From: Papio anubis
Lineage: Eukaryota > Chordata > Mammalia > Primates > Cercopithecidae
Length of the DNA: 64,000 nt
Direction of reading: 5' to 3'
Assembly (NCBI RefSeq): GCF_008728515.1
Contig: NC_044981.1
Coordinates: 131,441,937-131,505,936 of the forward strand
A model generated the notes under the pieces. It made no database searches. It worked only from the letters and a program-made list of their open reading frames with translations, and was not told where the DNA came from. Shown piece by piece: positions 43,392 through 54,432 of the stretch. Numbering within the stretch: position 1 is the stretch's first letter; the number at the start of each line of letters is the position of its first letter. The translations under genes were made by a program, and so were the position numbers.

Positions 43392-44399
43392 TTACATTTT
43401 GGCATGTTTTGGAATGGCTGGTGCAGTTTGACCTTTCCATGTTTAGATGCTTCCTTCAGGGTCTCTTGTAAGGCAGGCCTAGTGGTGACAAAATCTCCTA
43501 AGCGTTGCTTATCTGTAAAGTTTTATTTCTCCTTAGCTTATATGAAACTTAGTTTGGCTGGATATGAAATTCTGGGTTAAAAATTTCTTTTCTTTAAGAA
43601 TGTTGAATATTGGCTTACTCTCTTCTGGCTTGTAGAGTTTCTGCCGAGAGATCTGCTGTGAGTCTGATGGGCTTCCCTTTGTGGAGTAGCTTAACCTTTC
43701 TCTCCTGGCTGCCCTTAAGATTTTTCCTTCATTTCAACTTTGGTGAATGTGGCAATTATGTGTCTTGAGTTGCTCTTCTCGAGGAGCATCTTTGTGGCGT
43801 TCTCTGTATTTCCTGGATGTGAATGTTGGCCTGCCCTACTAGGTTGGGAAGTTCTCCTGGATGATATCCTGAAGAGTGTTTTTCCAGCGGTTCCATTTTT
43901 CCCCTCACTTTCAGGCACCCCAATCAGGCGTAGATTTGGTCTTTTACATAATCCCATACTTCTTGCAGGCTTTGTTCATTTCTTTTTCTTCTTTTTCTTT
44001 TAGTTCTCTTCGCTTCATTTAGTTCGTTTGATCCTCAATAAGCTGATACTCTTTCTTCCAGTTGATCAGTGGTCGGGTTACTGGCTTGTGCGACTGTCCG
44101 TATTTCGTGTCATGGTTTCATCTCTTTCATTTAGTTTAGGACCTTCTCACCATTAATTACTCTAGCCATCAATTCTTCCACTTTTTTTTCAAGATTTTTT
44201 AGTTTTCTTTCTTTAGATGCGTCATTTCTCGCTGGCTCTGAAATTTGATGGACTGAAGCCTTGTTCTCTCACATCGTCAAAGTGTTCTCCGTCCAGCTTT
44301 GATCCGTTGCTGGCGATGTGAGCTGCGGCTCCTTTGCGGGGAGATCGCGGCTCTTATTTCCCAATTTCCAGCTTTTTTCTGCCCTGCTTTTTTCCCCAT
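43392..44399 (-). pseudogene. Broken L1 ORF1 (RNA-binding protein)
   Basis: The start ATG is at 44399 (atggggaaaaa context) and the expected TAA at 43392-43394, a span of about 336 codons, near the normal 338. Frame is lost within the first few dozen codons and a recognisable RNA-recognition-domain part remains at 43715-43957. The normal product is the L1 RNA chaperone. A 66-base spacer separates ORF1 from ORF2, as in typical primate L1. Confidence 0.88.
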
Positions 44400-45428
44400 C
44401 TTTGTGGTTTATCTGCCTCTGGTCTTTGATGATGGTGATGTGCTGATGGGGTTTGGGTGTAAGTGTCCTTCCTGTTTGATGGTTTCCTTCTAACAGTGGG
44501 ACCCTCAGCTGTGGAGTCTGTTGGAGGTGCTTGAGGTCCACTCCAGACCCTGTTTGCCTGGGCATCAGCAGCAGAGGCTGCAGAGATAGGAATGTTACAG
44601 ACTGGCGGAGTGTACCTGTCTGATTCTTGCTTTGGAAGCTTCCTCTCGGGGTGCCACCTGGTGAGAGGTGTAAGTGTCAGACTGCCCTAGTGGGGATGTC
44701 TCCCCAGTTAGGCTACTCAGGGGTCAGGGACCCACTTGGGCTTGAGCAGTCTGTCCCTTCTCAGATCCTCAACCTCCGTGTTGGGAGATCCCTGCTCTCT
44801 TCAGCTGTCAGGCAAAATTAGTTTGCATCTGCAGAGCTTTCTGCTGAGTCTGTTATTGTTTACTGTGCCCTGTCCCCAGAGGTGGAGTCTACAGGAGACA
44901 GGCAGGTTTCCTTGAGCTGCTGTGGGCTCCACCCAGTTGAGCTTCCAGCAGCTTTGTTTACCTGCCAAGCCTCCCAGCAATGGGCCGAGCCCCTCCTCCA
45001 GCCTGGCTGCTTGCCTTGGGTAGATGCAGACTGCTGTGTGCCCCAGCAATGAGGAGGCTCCGTGGGTCAATGGGACCCTCCCAGCCAGGTGTGGGATATG
45101 ATCTCCTGGTGTGCTTGTTTGCTTAAAGCGCAGTATTGGTGGGAGTGCACCCGGTTTTCCAAGTGTTGTGTGTGTCTCCAGTTCCCTGGCTGGGAAAGGG
45201 ATTCCCTTCCCTTGGGCTTCCCAGGTGAGGGGCCAATGCCTCACCCTGCTTCAACTCTGGCTGGGTCCGGGCTGCAGCAGCTGACCAGCACCGATCGTCC
45301 GGCACTCCCCAAGTGAGATGAACCCAGTACCTCGGTTGAAAATGCAGAAATCACCGGTCTTCTGTGTCGCTCGCGCTGGGAGTTGGCGACTGGAGCTGTT
45401 CCTATTCGGCCATCTTGCTCCGCCCTTC
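44400..45428 (-). promoter_or_regulatory. L1 5' UTR / internal promoter, decayed
   Basis: A GC-rich ~1.0 kb leader. The first bases (reverse of 'cggccatcttgctccgcc' at 45408-45427) include the YY1-type CAAGATGGCC core that positions L1 transcription. Long frames on either strand (for example 44801-45244 minus) are by-products of GC richness. Residual sense or antisense promoter activity cannot be excluded. Confidence 0.8.
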
Positions 45429-45440
45429 TAAATTGGCTTT
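45429..45440. repeat. L1 target-site duplication, right
   Basis: taaattggcttt, identical to 39322-39333. Confidence 0.9.
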
Positions 45441-46250
45441 GATGGAACTTTGTTCCATAAAAGGAATCTCAGATAAGACTTTTTTAAAGCCAAGCCCAGC
45501 CATGGTTTGTTGCCATCAAATACTTATTAGTTGGGTAAATTACTCTCCTCTTGAGGTCCCAAGATAACCTGGGGCTCCTGGGCCTGTGAGAAAGTGACAT
45601 TCTTTACTTACCACAGGTCAGGAACCTGTACTGTGACTGTGTAGGTAAGGTGTGAAGCCACTGGAAGGTATTACTTCCAAAGCCCAATGCATGTTTGCTC
45701 ACTGACCTAATCTGTTCGTTAATCACATTAATGCTACACTCATGCGTTCTAAAATTCTGTTTTACAGTAGGGACAAAGCTGATTCCCCAAACTCTCTTTG
45801 CCATTTAAGCCTTCTTCTGAACTCAATTTTAATTTCTGACTAGACTTGTCTCTTTGTCTTAAAATACTTCAATTAGAAATAAATCTTTAATATCTCAGAC
45901 CTGTGGCCTGGTGCTTTTGCCAAAGAGGATATTTTTAAGCGAATTTCCAAGAAGGCCTCTTTAAGGATGCCCGTCACCTGTGCTGAAGCAGTCAGGCTCA
46001 TTAAAGTAAATGTCTGGTAAATATCCCACAACATCAGGATGTCTGAGTACTGAGGTTAACGATTTTGGTAACCCTTTTGTTATTGTTCACCTTAACGGTT
46101 ATGAAAACCTGGAACATGTTTAAGGAATAGAAAAAAACTAAGTGCTTTTAGCGGAAATTCAGTAAACACGAAAGAATAACTCATAGTTGCTGGAATAGCA
46201 TAATGACGGTGGGTTTTTTCCAAATACAGGTCTGATTTGTTGAGATGAGA
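45441..46250 (-). mobile_element. Endogenous retrovirus internal region, part 2 (broken)
   Basis: Removing the L1 joins this directly to 38565-39321. Its text ('ttgccatttaagccttcttc', 'aagaaggcctctttaaggat', 'gctgaagcagtcaggctcat') reads to me as antisense ERV internal sequence, but I cannot fix the family. A minus-strand frame at 45604-45804 is a possible env-region remnant, with no intact domain. Confidence 0.4.
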
Positions 46251-47479
46251 GTAATGCTCCCTGGAATCTTCAGTGAGTACCTGCTTACCCTGTTCCTCCT
46301 CTCTGCCTGCTTCTTACCTTCCTCAGGAATCCCAGACACTGCGGGCAATGCTGCCTAATTTCCCATCAAAATCTTCTTTTTCATTTCCCTGAATGGGTTT
46401 GCTCATATTCAAGCTTAAGTATATTAATGAATTTATACCAACTTATATATATATATATATATTTTCCTCCCAACTTGAGACCACTCTGAAACTAAATGGA
46501 AAACTGAGAAGTGTTCAAGACAAGTTTTCAATGTTTTCACTGTATTGGAAATTCTTTGGTATCAAGAAAAAAAAAACACATTTAACTTGTTTCTGGAAGC
46601 AGCAGACCCTCCTCCCTGCATCTGCCCCTCACCCTCCCTGACCCACCCCTCCTCTTAGTTCTTTGAGCCTTAAATAGATTTCTAGTAACCCACACTATGT
46701 CTGGACTTACTGACATCCCTCATTAAATATTAAAACAAATATATATAAAGTACTTAAAGTTTGTAAAACTAGTAGATATCAGAAATGTTATAGGTATTGT
46801 TTTCAGTTAACTTTAAGAAATCACAAGTTTAAGGAATTTACATATTAATGCCTTGTAAATAGAATTAAGTTGTATATGGATAAAATAAAGGAAATTACCG
46901 TGTTATATGTTTTTCGAAACATGTATTTGCCAAAATCTTTTTCAATTTACTCAGCTTTTTTTCTTGTGTAACTTTAGAAAATAAGTTTTAACTTTTGTTA
47001 GAAAAATACATGTATAGAAAGAAAGTTACATTAGTTAAAATTGGATGTTCTCTGGGTTATTTGTGCAAGACAATAGGTGAATATTTTCCACACTGAAATT
47101 AATATTGTCATGCTTTATGACATAAACATTTGCAGCTTTAATTACTCATTTATGTCTTGGGGAACCCCAGGTAAGTTTTCTGGAAAAGAAGGAAGGAAGA
47201 GAGGGAGACAGGAAATGTGCTATCTGAAATAATCCATTGCCTCATCTTTACACAAAGCAGAATTAAACAGCCAACCGGCCACCTTAGTTAGATTTCCTAA
47301 CAATTTAAATATTGTCAGCCCTACCCAGTTTTCTTTCAAAACATATAATCTCCCCTTCATATGTAATGCAACAAATTATCTCCAAATATGTTACATTTTC
47401 TCAAAATTTTAGTTATACTTTTTCATCAATTCCTCCTTTTTTATTACCTGTGTGAGTCACTCCTAATGGGAATAATCAG
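46251..47479. other. AT-rich single-copy sequence with (TA)n at 46445-46465
   Basis: No repeat or gene recognised apart from the short TA run. Confidence 0.4.
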
Positions 47480-47817
47480 GAAATAAAAGAAATCTGATGA
47501 ATGAAAGTGGACATCCTTACATTGAGCTGAAGCATAAACTGATACAAACTTTCTGGAAGATACCCAAGCAAGGTCGACATAAAATTTTTAAACTGTGAAG
47601 AGTTTGACCTAGAAATTCCACTTGTAGTGTTATAATTAAACAAATGCAAATGTTTAGCCACAAAATATTGAATATATATCATTTTTTTTCTTAAAAGGAA
47701 AAATATTGGAACCAAACTTAATATCCTATAATGGAAGAATAACAAGTTAATTGTTTGTAGTTCATAACATAGAATAATTTCAACCACTAAAAGGTTATCA
47801 TGTAATATACCTAGTGT
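47480..47817 (+). mobile_element. Ancient L1M ORF2 3' fragment
   Basis: 'ctgatacaaactttctggaa', 'gacctagaaattccacttgt' and 'ttggaaccaaacttaatatc' follow old L1 ORF2 in sense orientation. It is interrupted by the AluY and may continue shortly after 48141. Confidence 0.65.
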
Positions 47818-47832
47818 TAGGGTATGCTTTTT

Positions 47833-48125
47833 TTTTTTTTTAAAGATGGAGTCTCGCTCTGTCGCCCAGGCTGGGGTGCAGTGGCAGATCTCAGCTCACT
47901 GCAAGCTCCGCCTCCCGGGTTCCCGCCGTTCTCCTGCCTCAGCCTCCCCAGTAGCTGGGACTACAGGCGCCCGCCACCAAGCCCGGCTAGTTTTTTTTGT
48001 ATTATTTAGTAGAGACGGGGTTTCACCGTATTAGCCAGGATGGTCTCGATCTCCTGACCTTGTGATCCGCCCGTCTCGGCCTCCCAAAGTGCTGGGATTA
48101 CAGGCTTGAGCCACCGCGCCCGGCC
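47833..48125 (-). mobile_element. AluY of Old World monkey type
   Basis: Antisense, young and little diverged. In sense it shows GGCTCAAGCCTG, GAGACGGGCGGATCACA, ACTAGCCGGGC and GAGATCTGCCACTGC, which together I recognise as cercopithecoid AluY subfamily states (human AluY has GGCTCACGCC and GAGATCGCGCC). The target-site duplication is 47818-47832 / 48126-48140 (tagNgtatgcttttt). Confidence 0.92.
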
Positions 48126-48140
48126 TAGAGTATGCTTTTT

Positions 48141-48350
48141 AAAAGGTTAAAAAAAGAAAATGTGTCGAAGATTTTGTTTAACTCATTAATTAATGAAAAA
48201 ACTGTAAAACAGGTTCAAAGGGCATTGGGGAAGCTGGGCATTTATAGGTAATTTAATAAACAAATGTTAGGATAAGATTGTTGGGATGGGAGCAAAACTG
48301 GTTAATGTCAAGATGGCAATGAACTACAGCCTTTAAGATTATCACCACAC
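48141..48350. other. Unassigned, possibly L1M continuation
   Basis: 'aaaaaagaaaatgtgtcgaa' may continue the L1M cut by the AluY. The rest is unassigned. Confidence 0.3.
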
Positions 48351-48398
48351 CATACACACACATTCGCGCGCGCGCACACACACGCACACACACGCAAA
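48351..48398. repeat. (CA)n with (CG)n core microsatellite
   Basis: CACACA flanks a 'tcgcgcgcgcgc' run at 48363-48374. Alternating purine-pyrimidine with CG is prone to left-handed Z-DNA. An unmethylated-like CG run is unusual in otherwise CpG-poor DNA. Confidence 0.9.
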
Positions 48399-48589
48399 CC
48401 TACCTGGCACACTGACCTAATAGAAATTATCTACATCTTGACACAAATCTATGTTAACCTCTGCTTCTACAGAGTAGTAAAATAGTCCAGGCAATAGAAA
48501 ATCAAAGCTGCAAGCTCAGCAATGCCCTGGAAAAAAAGCCCAGTTTTGTTTTCGTTTTTTTTTTTTACCTATTTCTACATTTCAGATAC

Positions 48590-48690
48590 CTTTTTCACAC
48601 CTCCTAGCATTGGTATGAGAATTGTATGTGTCAGTACATGCAAAGTGCATAGAAAAGTGCCTGGCACAGAGTGATTATTAGCCATCATCA
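48590..48690 (+). repeat. MIR SINE 3' part
   Basis: 'ggtatgagaattgtatgtgt', 'tgcaaagtgcatagaaaagt' and 'gcctggcacagagtgattat' are MIR. Confidence 0.7.
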
Positions 48691-49614
48691 CCAACACATA
48701 GCTGTACTTTTGGATTTTTGTTTATTAATTAAAAATCACTTACTTACAGAAGGAAAAGAGACAAAGTGGGTGACAGAGTAGAAACTCAAGTTTTCTAGTG
48801 AAACTATGCATAATATATCGGAAGTTGAGAAAAAAATCATCGTAGACCTGGATCTTTTCTAAGAGAGGGTATTGAAACATTCTTAAGAAGTGCCATTTCA
48901 CTCTATTTGTTTCTAGAACATTGTAGGCTTGGGAGGTTGAAATTGACAACTTCTAGTGTCAAAATTTAAAAGGTCTTGATCATTTGAGCCAAGAATGAGA
49001 AAAGCCAGGCAGTGGGAGGCAGGAAACGGGGAGAGCTTTTTAGAATGCAGATTATTGCCAGCAAAGCAAAATGAATTTGAAAGGAGCTCAATGGGAAACG
49101 ATGAATATGTTTCTCTGGAGCTAGAAATAATAAATGGAAATTAATTCTATAAGGGCCTTAATTTAAAAGATGGGTTTATATGTCACTTTCACTTGCTTTA
49201 TTTAATGTGTTGCCCCAATTATATTGTTTTTAACAAGTTAACAACTTCTTATAATAACTTTCACAGTTTCACTTGCATCCTCAATCCTCCCAACTCTGTT
49301 TTCCCATAAGGTCTTAGGTTATCAATCATTAGTTATTTTACTGCAATGATTTCAAGAATGGTTTGGCATTTATACTTCAGAGTCTTTGCAAGGGATCATA
49401 GCTTTAAAATCTCTATTTCCCAATTTCTATTATAAACATTTATTGCAAGATATGGTCCTAATGGAATCTTGGCTAATGGTTAGGCAGCCTATTTACTCCA
49501 ATTGTTCATTCCAGCAAAATAGACTTAAGAATCTGATTCGTGTTTTGGAACTCCTCCCTCAAAAAATGTACATATGCTCATACACACAACATTTTGCATA
49601 TAATTTCGGGAGGG
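48691..49614. other. Single-copy sequence
   Basis: No repeat or gene recognised. Confidence 0.4.
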
Positions 49615-49780
49615 TTATTGGGCTCTGTTTGTTAAATCTTTTGTTACAAAAAATTTCAAACACACACAGGAGTAGAGAAAATAATATAATGAATCCCCAT
49701 GTGCACATCACCCAAACCCCACAGCCATTGATCCCATGCCAATTCTGTGCTCCTTCCATTTTAAATCTGTCCATAAATCA
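49615..49780 (+). repeat. Possible old LINE fragment
   Basis: 'aaaatttcaaacacacacag', 'ataatgaatccccatgtgca' and 'catcacccaaaccccacagc' resemble a widespread old mammalian repeat. Family uncertain. Confidence 0.4.
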
Positions 49781-49948
49781 AGCTGGACCATCAGATAACC
49801 ATACATCTGAGACAGATTATTAGTCCTACAGGCAGCTCTCACCAAATTATCCTTAAGCATGATTATAAGTTTGAAATGCTTTGATAAATTCTTGAAGTGA
49901 TCCCTAGAACAAAGTCACTTTTGTACCTCTTACAAATTCACGTTGAGG

Positions 49949-50244
49949 GCCAGGCATGGTGGCTCATGCCTGTAATCCCAGCACTTTAGGAGGCCAAGGC
50001 GAGTGGATCACCTGAGGTCAGGAGTATGAGACCAGCCTGGCCAAACTGGTGAAACCCAGTCTCTATTAAAGAATACAAAAATTAGCTGGGTGTGGTGGCA
50101 CACACCTGTAATCACAGCTACTCAAGAGGCTGAAGCAGGAGAATCACTTGAACCCAGGAGGTGGAGGTTGCAGTGAGCCAAGATATCACCACTGCACTCC
50201 AGCTTGGGCAACAGAGTAAGACTCTGTCTTAAAAAAAAAAAAAA
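49949..50244 (+). mobile_element. AluS
   Basis: Sense full-length Alu: 'ccaggcatggtggctcatgc', 'aaggcgagtggatcacctga', 'aaactggtgaaacccagtct', 'tgcactccagcttgggcaac', with a 17-A tail. Diverged direct repeats lie at 49934-49947 and 50245-50258 (aaattca..gag). Confidence 0.9.
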
Positions 50245-50439
50245 AAATTCATGATGAGGATGTTATCCGCTCCATACCATCCCACCCCTCCTAGAGCTCA
50301 TTGCTGGAACAATCTGCACTTCTCCTAAACTACTTCTTTGGGGGTATCTTATGAATATTCTGAATCTCATGATTGATCATTTATTACTTAAGACTTTTTG
50401 TGGATAGTTTAAATATTAATAATTATTGCAATTGTGAGT

Positions 50440-51350
50440 CCTATTTCTGTTTCTTTTATATTTAAACTCACTTCTGGCAAATCATTTGATTTTTTTGGTG
50501 TGATTATCATGTACCCTGCCATTTCATTGACCTTTAAAATTAATTCCTAGAATTTTTCTGTGGAGTCTCTTGAGTTGTCTATTTATTATGATGTTGATAA
50601 GTGTGTGATAATGTCATCCAAAAGTAATAATGTTGAGACGTCTTTTCTAACATGTATTTCCATTGATTCAATTTCATGTCCTATAGCATTGACCAGAAAT
50701 TCTGGAGTGTTGTTAAATAATAATATGGGTAAAGGATTGCCTGATATATTTATGATTTTAATATATTTTGGAGTTTCAGCAATAATAGGCTCTATGTTGT
50801 TGATTTCAAAGAGATATACTTTGTCACATTAAGGGCTATTTCTTCCATTTTTACTTTACAAAGAAATTTGTTTATTTTATTTTAAACAAAAAATGAGAAG
50901 ATTCTCTCAGATACTCATGTGACCTACTTTGAAATAAACATAGCCCATTCCTAATTTATTTAGTAATTTTTTTTTGTGAATTTCATAATATTAGACTCAA
51001 CACCATTATATTGCCAGAATAAATCCCATTGCATAGGGCAGGTCATTATCTTACATACTACTAAATTCTGTTGAATCCTTTGTTTATAATTTTTCATATA
51101 TACATATAAGTGAGACTGTTCTATGGCATTTTGTCTGTGTCTATTTGATATTAGGGTTATATTTATTTCATAAAATGAGGTGTGCAATATATAACCTTTT
51201 TCTCTATCCCAGACTCCTTTCTATAAAATTGAATTAACTGATTCTTGAAAGGAGAATGTGGTATGAGTTTAATGTCATTGGAGAAATATTGATAGCGTTC
51301 TCAATTCATTCCATATTTTTGTTTGTGTAATTAAAAAATACACTTTTTTT
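50440..51350 (-). mobile_element. Ancient L1M ORF2 fragment
   Basis: Antisense: 'gtgataatgtcatccaaaag', 'ttaaataataatatgggtaa', 'aggattgcctgatatattta', 'gccagaataaatcccattgc' and 'tttcataaaatgaggtgtgc' track the reverse transcriptase region from 3' to 5'. No intact frame remains. Confidence 0.7.
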
Positions 51351-51372
51351 AAAAACTTCAACTTCTATTTTA

Positions 51373-51669
51373 TTTATTTCTGTATTTATTCATTCATTCA
51401 TTCATTTATTTTGAGACAGAGTCTCACTCTGTCACCCAGGCTGGAGTACAGTGGTGCGATATCAGCTCACTGCAGCTTTCACTTCACCTTCCAAGTAGCT
51501 GGGACTACAGATGCATGCCACCACATCCAGCTAATTTTTTGGATTTTTTTCGTAGAAACAGGGTTTCACCATGTTGACCAAGCTGGTCTTGAACTCCTGA
51601 CCTCAAGTGCTCCACCCATCTCGGCTTCCCAAAGTGCTGGGATTAGGGGTGTGAGCCACCACGCCCAAC
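51373..51669 (-). mobile_element. Alu (S/J) with internal deletion
   Basis: Antisense: 'gagacagagtctcactctgt' and 'ggtcttgaactcctgacctc'. About 30 bp are missing after 'actgcagctttcacttcacc'. The target-site duplication is caacttYtatttta at 51359-51372 / 51670-51683. It inserted at or beside the 3' end of the L1 that follows. Confidence 0.88.
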
Positions 51670-51683
51670 CAACTTTTATTTTA

Positions 51684-51999
51684 GATTCAGGAGTACATGT
51701 GTAGGTTTGTTACATGGGTATATTGCAGGATGCTGAGGGTTGGGGTATGAATGATCTCATCACCCAGGTAGTGCTCATAGCACCTAATAGTTAGCTTTCA
51801 ATCCTTGTACCTCTTCTCCTTCTCCCTTCTAGTAGTCCCCATTGTCTATTGTTGCCATCTGTATGTCCACATGTAACCAATGTTTAGCTCCTACTCATAA
51901 GTGAGAACATATAGTATTTGGTTTTCTGTTCCTGCATTAAATTCGATTAGGATAATGGTCTCCACCTGCATCCATGATGCTGCAAAGGACTGCTATCGC
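51684..51999 (-). mobile_element. L1 3' end (older L1PA/L1PB-type), part 1
   Basis: Antisense: 'agtacatgtgtaggtttgtt', 'tcatcacccaggtagtgctc', 'agctcctactcataagtgag' and 'acctgcatccatgatgctgc'. Human-like older 3' UTR, not the Old World monkey form. It continues after the AluS. Confidence 0.85.
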
Positions 52000-52000
52000 T

Positions 52001-52303
52001 TTTTTTTTTTCCTTTATATTTTGAGACGGAGTCTTCCTTCATCGCCCAGGCTGGAGTGCAGTGGTGCCATCTGGGCTCACTGCAACCTCCACCTCCCGGG
52101 TTCAAGCAATTCTCTGTCTCAGCCTCCTACGTAGCTGGGATTACAGGCTCCCACCACCACGCCTGGTTAATGTTTTTGTATTTTTAGACGAGATGGGGTT
52201 TCACCATCTTGGCCAGGCTGGTATTGAACTCCAGACCTTATGATCCACCCGCTTCAGCCTCCCAAAGTGCTGGGATTACAGGTGTGAGTCACTGCACCCA
52301 GCC
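52001..52303 (-). mobile_element. AluS
   Basis: Antisense full-length Alu nested in an L1: 'gagacggagtcttccttcat', 'gcaacctccacctcccgggt', 'tttagacgagatggggtttc', 'gctgggattacaggtgtgag'. Confidence 0.9.
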
Positions 52304-52306
52304 CAC

Positions 52307-52425
52307 TTTTTTTTTCTTAATCTGGTCCACTGTTGACAGGAATCTAGGTTGATTCCATGCCTTTGCTGTTGTGACTAGTGCTACAATGAACATATGAGTG
52401 CACATGTCTTTTTGGTAGAATCACT
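52307..52425 (-). mobile_element. L1 3' end, part 2
   Basis: 'ctaggttgattccatgcctt' and 'gactagtgctacaatgaaca' continue the L1 ORF2 terminus interrupted by the AluS. The element is 5'-truncated here. Confidence 0.8.
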
Positions 52426-54432
52426 TATCTTCTCCAAAAAAAAAAATCTTAGTAAGTGGTTTTACCTTCTTACATTTTCATTTTTGTTAAAATATAAAAA
52501 CAAACTATTTCCTTAAAATTGGTTGATTTTTTAGAATATAAATCATACCTCAATTTAAAAAATGAATTTGGAGTTGGGGGGAAGGCATAGAAGGAAAAAT
52601 CGAATTCACTTGGATTTCCTAATTCTTAAAAATATTTTTAGCCTTTACATTTAAATGTAGTTTGATGGTGCTTACAGACAGTCCATTTATCTTCTATGAG
52701 TATAAGAAAAATAACTGGGAAGACTGTTGTCTAAAGTAGTTATAATAATGTTGCTATGAAAAGCCACTGCTGTCTTGTGCTATGATAATGAGAGCAGCAT
52801 GATGACGGGATATGCAGAAGCCAGAATTTCATTGTCACTCTATAATTACTGGAGCATGGAAGAAATCTTAGATTTGGTACCAAGTCCTAGTACTAATCCT
52901 TTGAGGTCTATGCTAAGGTATATGTTAAAATATATGATACATGGTACGTATTCAGTGATTGTGAATTCTTTTCATTTAGTCATGTAATTTTGGTGTCCTA
53001 TTGAGGAAGTTATTGTCAAAACATTGAGAAGGTTGTCAATGGAAATGGAAAACACACTGTGAATCACTCAGAGAGGAAGGACATCTGAATTTGTTCTTTC
53101 CATCACAAATGCCAAATCATGAAAAAGAGAATTGATAACCAGACTGTACAGAGAGCAGAATTCTAAATAAAAGAAATTATATTAACTGTGTGCCTGGTGC
53201 AGAATTTCATATTGAGTCCCTGCTCACTCTAATAGAATCCAAGCCTCAATCATGATTTAAAGAGCCAGAGAGGAGCATTAAGAAAACATTTAAAAGATCT
53301 TTGAAGGCTTCTGAGGACTGGTCAGAGATGACCTTTAGCTTCACCCAGCCAGAGGAAGTCTTGCTGCCAGTGTAGTCTTGGTAATGGAATCATTATAGGA
53401 AATATACTCCGTAACGAAGGAGTATGTTTCCTAATCTTTGTGACATCTTTTGAAAGGCTCTCTGTTGATTAAAAAAACAAAAAACAAAACAAAACAAAAA
53501 AACTCTACTTCCTTAACATTTTATAACTATGGTAATGCCCAACAAGATTATTCAATTTACTGAAGGGTCGTTTACATCTTAGCACAAACTTGGCATCTGA
53601 GATTAAGATCAATTGACATCAAATTTACTTACCCAAGGATCTGGGCAAACAGGGCCCACCAGAACCTGTATCCAAATGCGGCAGGAAAGAGCACCTCTGG
53701 GGAAAGGAAAATGAGGGTAGCTGGTTAAAAAGAGAGCATCGGGTAAAAATAGGGAAAACTGTAGAGGGATGATCTTTGAAACTGAGACCTTTGATGCCTT
53801 CTTCAAATCATCACAGGACACTGACCCGTAATCACCAGACTAGAGGCCCCTGTTACAAGTTACCTGAGTTTTCATAGTCCTGTTGGTTTTAGCCTAATCA
53901 GTAGCTGCATTTTTACCATAGAGCTACTGCAAGCTCTCTGCTCAAGGTGTATTAGTCTCCAGGCTAATGGAGACTAATAATGAATGAAACATTATACGTT
54001 CTATAGAAGAAAAACTATGTTAACAAATATTCAGGCTTCTCAGAGCATCACATGGATATCTGCCAACATTCCTTGCAGTACTGCAGACTCAGAGTGTCTC
54101 TAGCATAATCTCACAGTTCTTGGTTGGTTTGTGACTCACACAGGCTGTTCATGCAGTCCATCCCTTTGACATCCAGGGAACCCATTTCTTTAGAGATACA
54201 TTAGGAAAACCTCAGAATACCACTAACCTTCCTGTCCCTGCATAATACAGCCAGGGTTTACAGTAGAAGAGTGTGCTCCTTCACCTAAGGCCAGTTCATC
54301 TACTTGTGCTCCATATCCCATATGTCAACTATCAAGAATTCTATCGCTTCTCTCTTCTACATGTTTAACCTCTCCATTTTGTCTTTTCCCATTAAGAAAG
54401 GGAAAACAAAATCATCCAATTTCATTTCTGTC
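52426..54432. other. Single-copy sequence, with a hairpin and an A-rich run
   Basis: Two kb with no named repeat. It contains a hairpin (53396-53433) and an (AAAAC)n-type run at 53466-53501. Short frames have no domain. Confidence 0.4.

Larger units (their letters stand above)
39334..45428 (-). mobile_element. Full-length L1 (Old World monkey L1PA-type), inactive
   Basis: About 6.1 kb in antisense. The 3' end is at 39334 (reverse of a TAATAATAATA-type tail and 'taacgtgcaggtttgttgcg') and the 5' end at 45428, where the reverse of the canonical L1 start ('cggccatcttgctccgccc') is seen. It contains a 5' UTR, broken ORF1, broken ORF2 and a 3' UTR. The 3' UTR text 'gataggcccggtgtgtgatg' is the cercopithecoid form. 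The 12-bp target-site duplication is intact. Many indels and stops make it incapable of autonomous movement. Confidence 0.95.

Noticed and set aside
44801..45244. 147-codon minus-strand open frame in GC-rich DNA, resembling a CpG-island exon
   Set aside because: It is the 5' UTR of the antisense L1, whose GC richness produces long chance frames.
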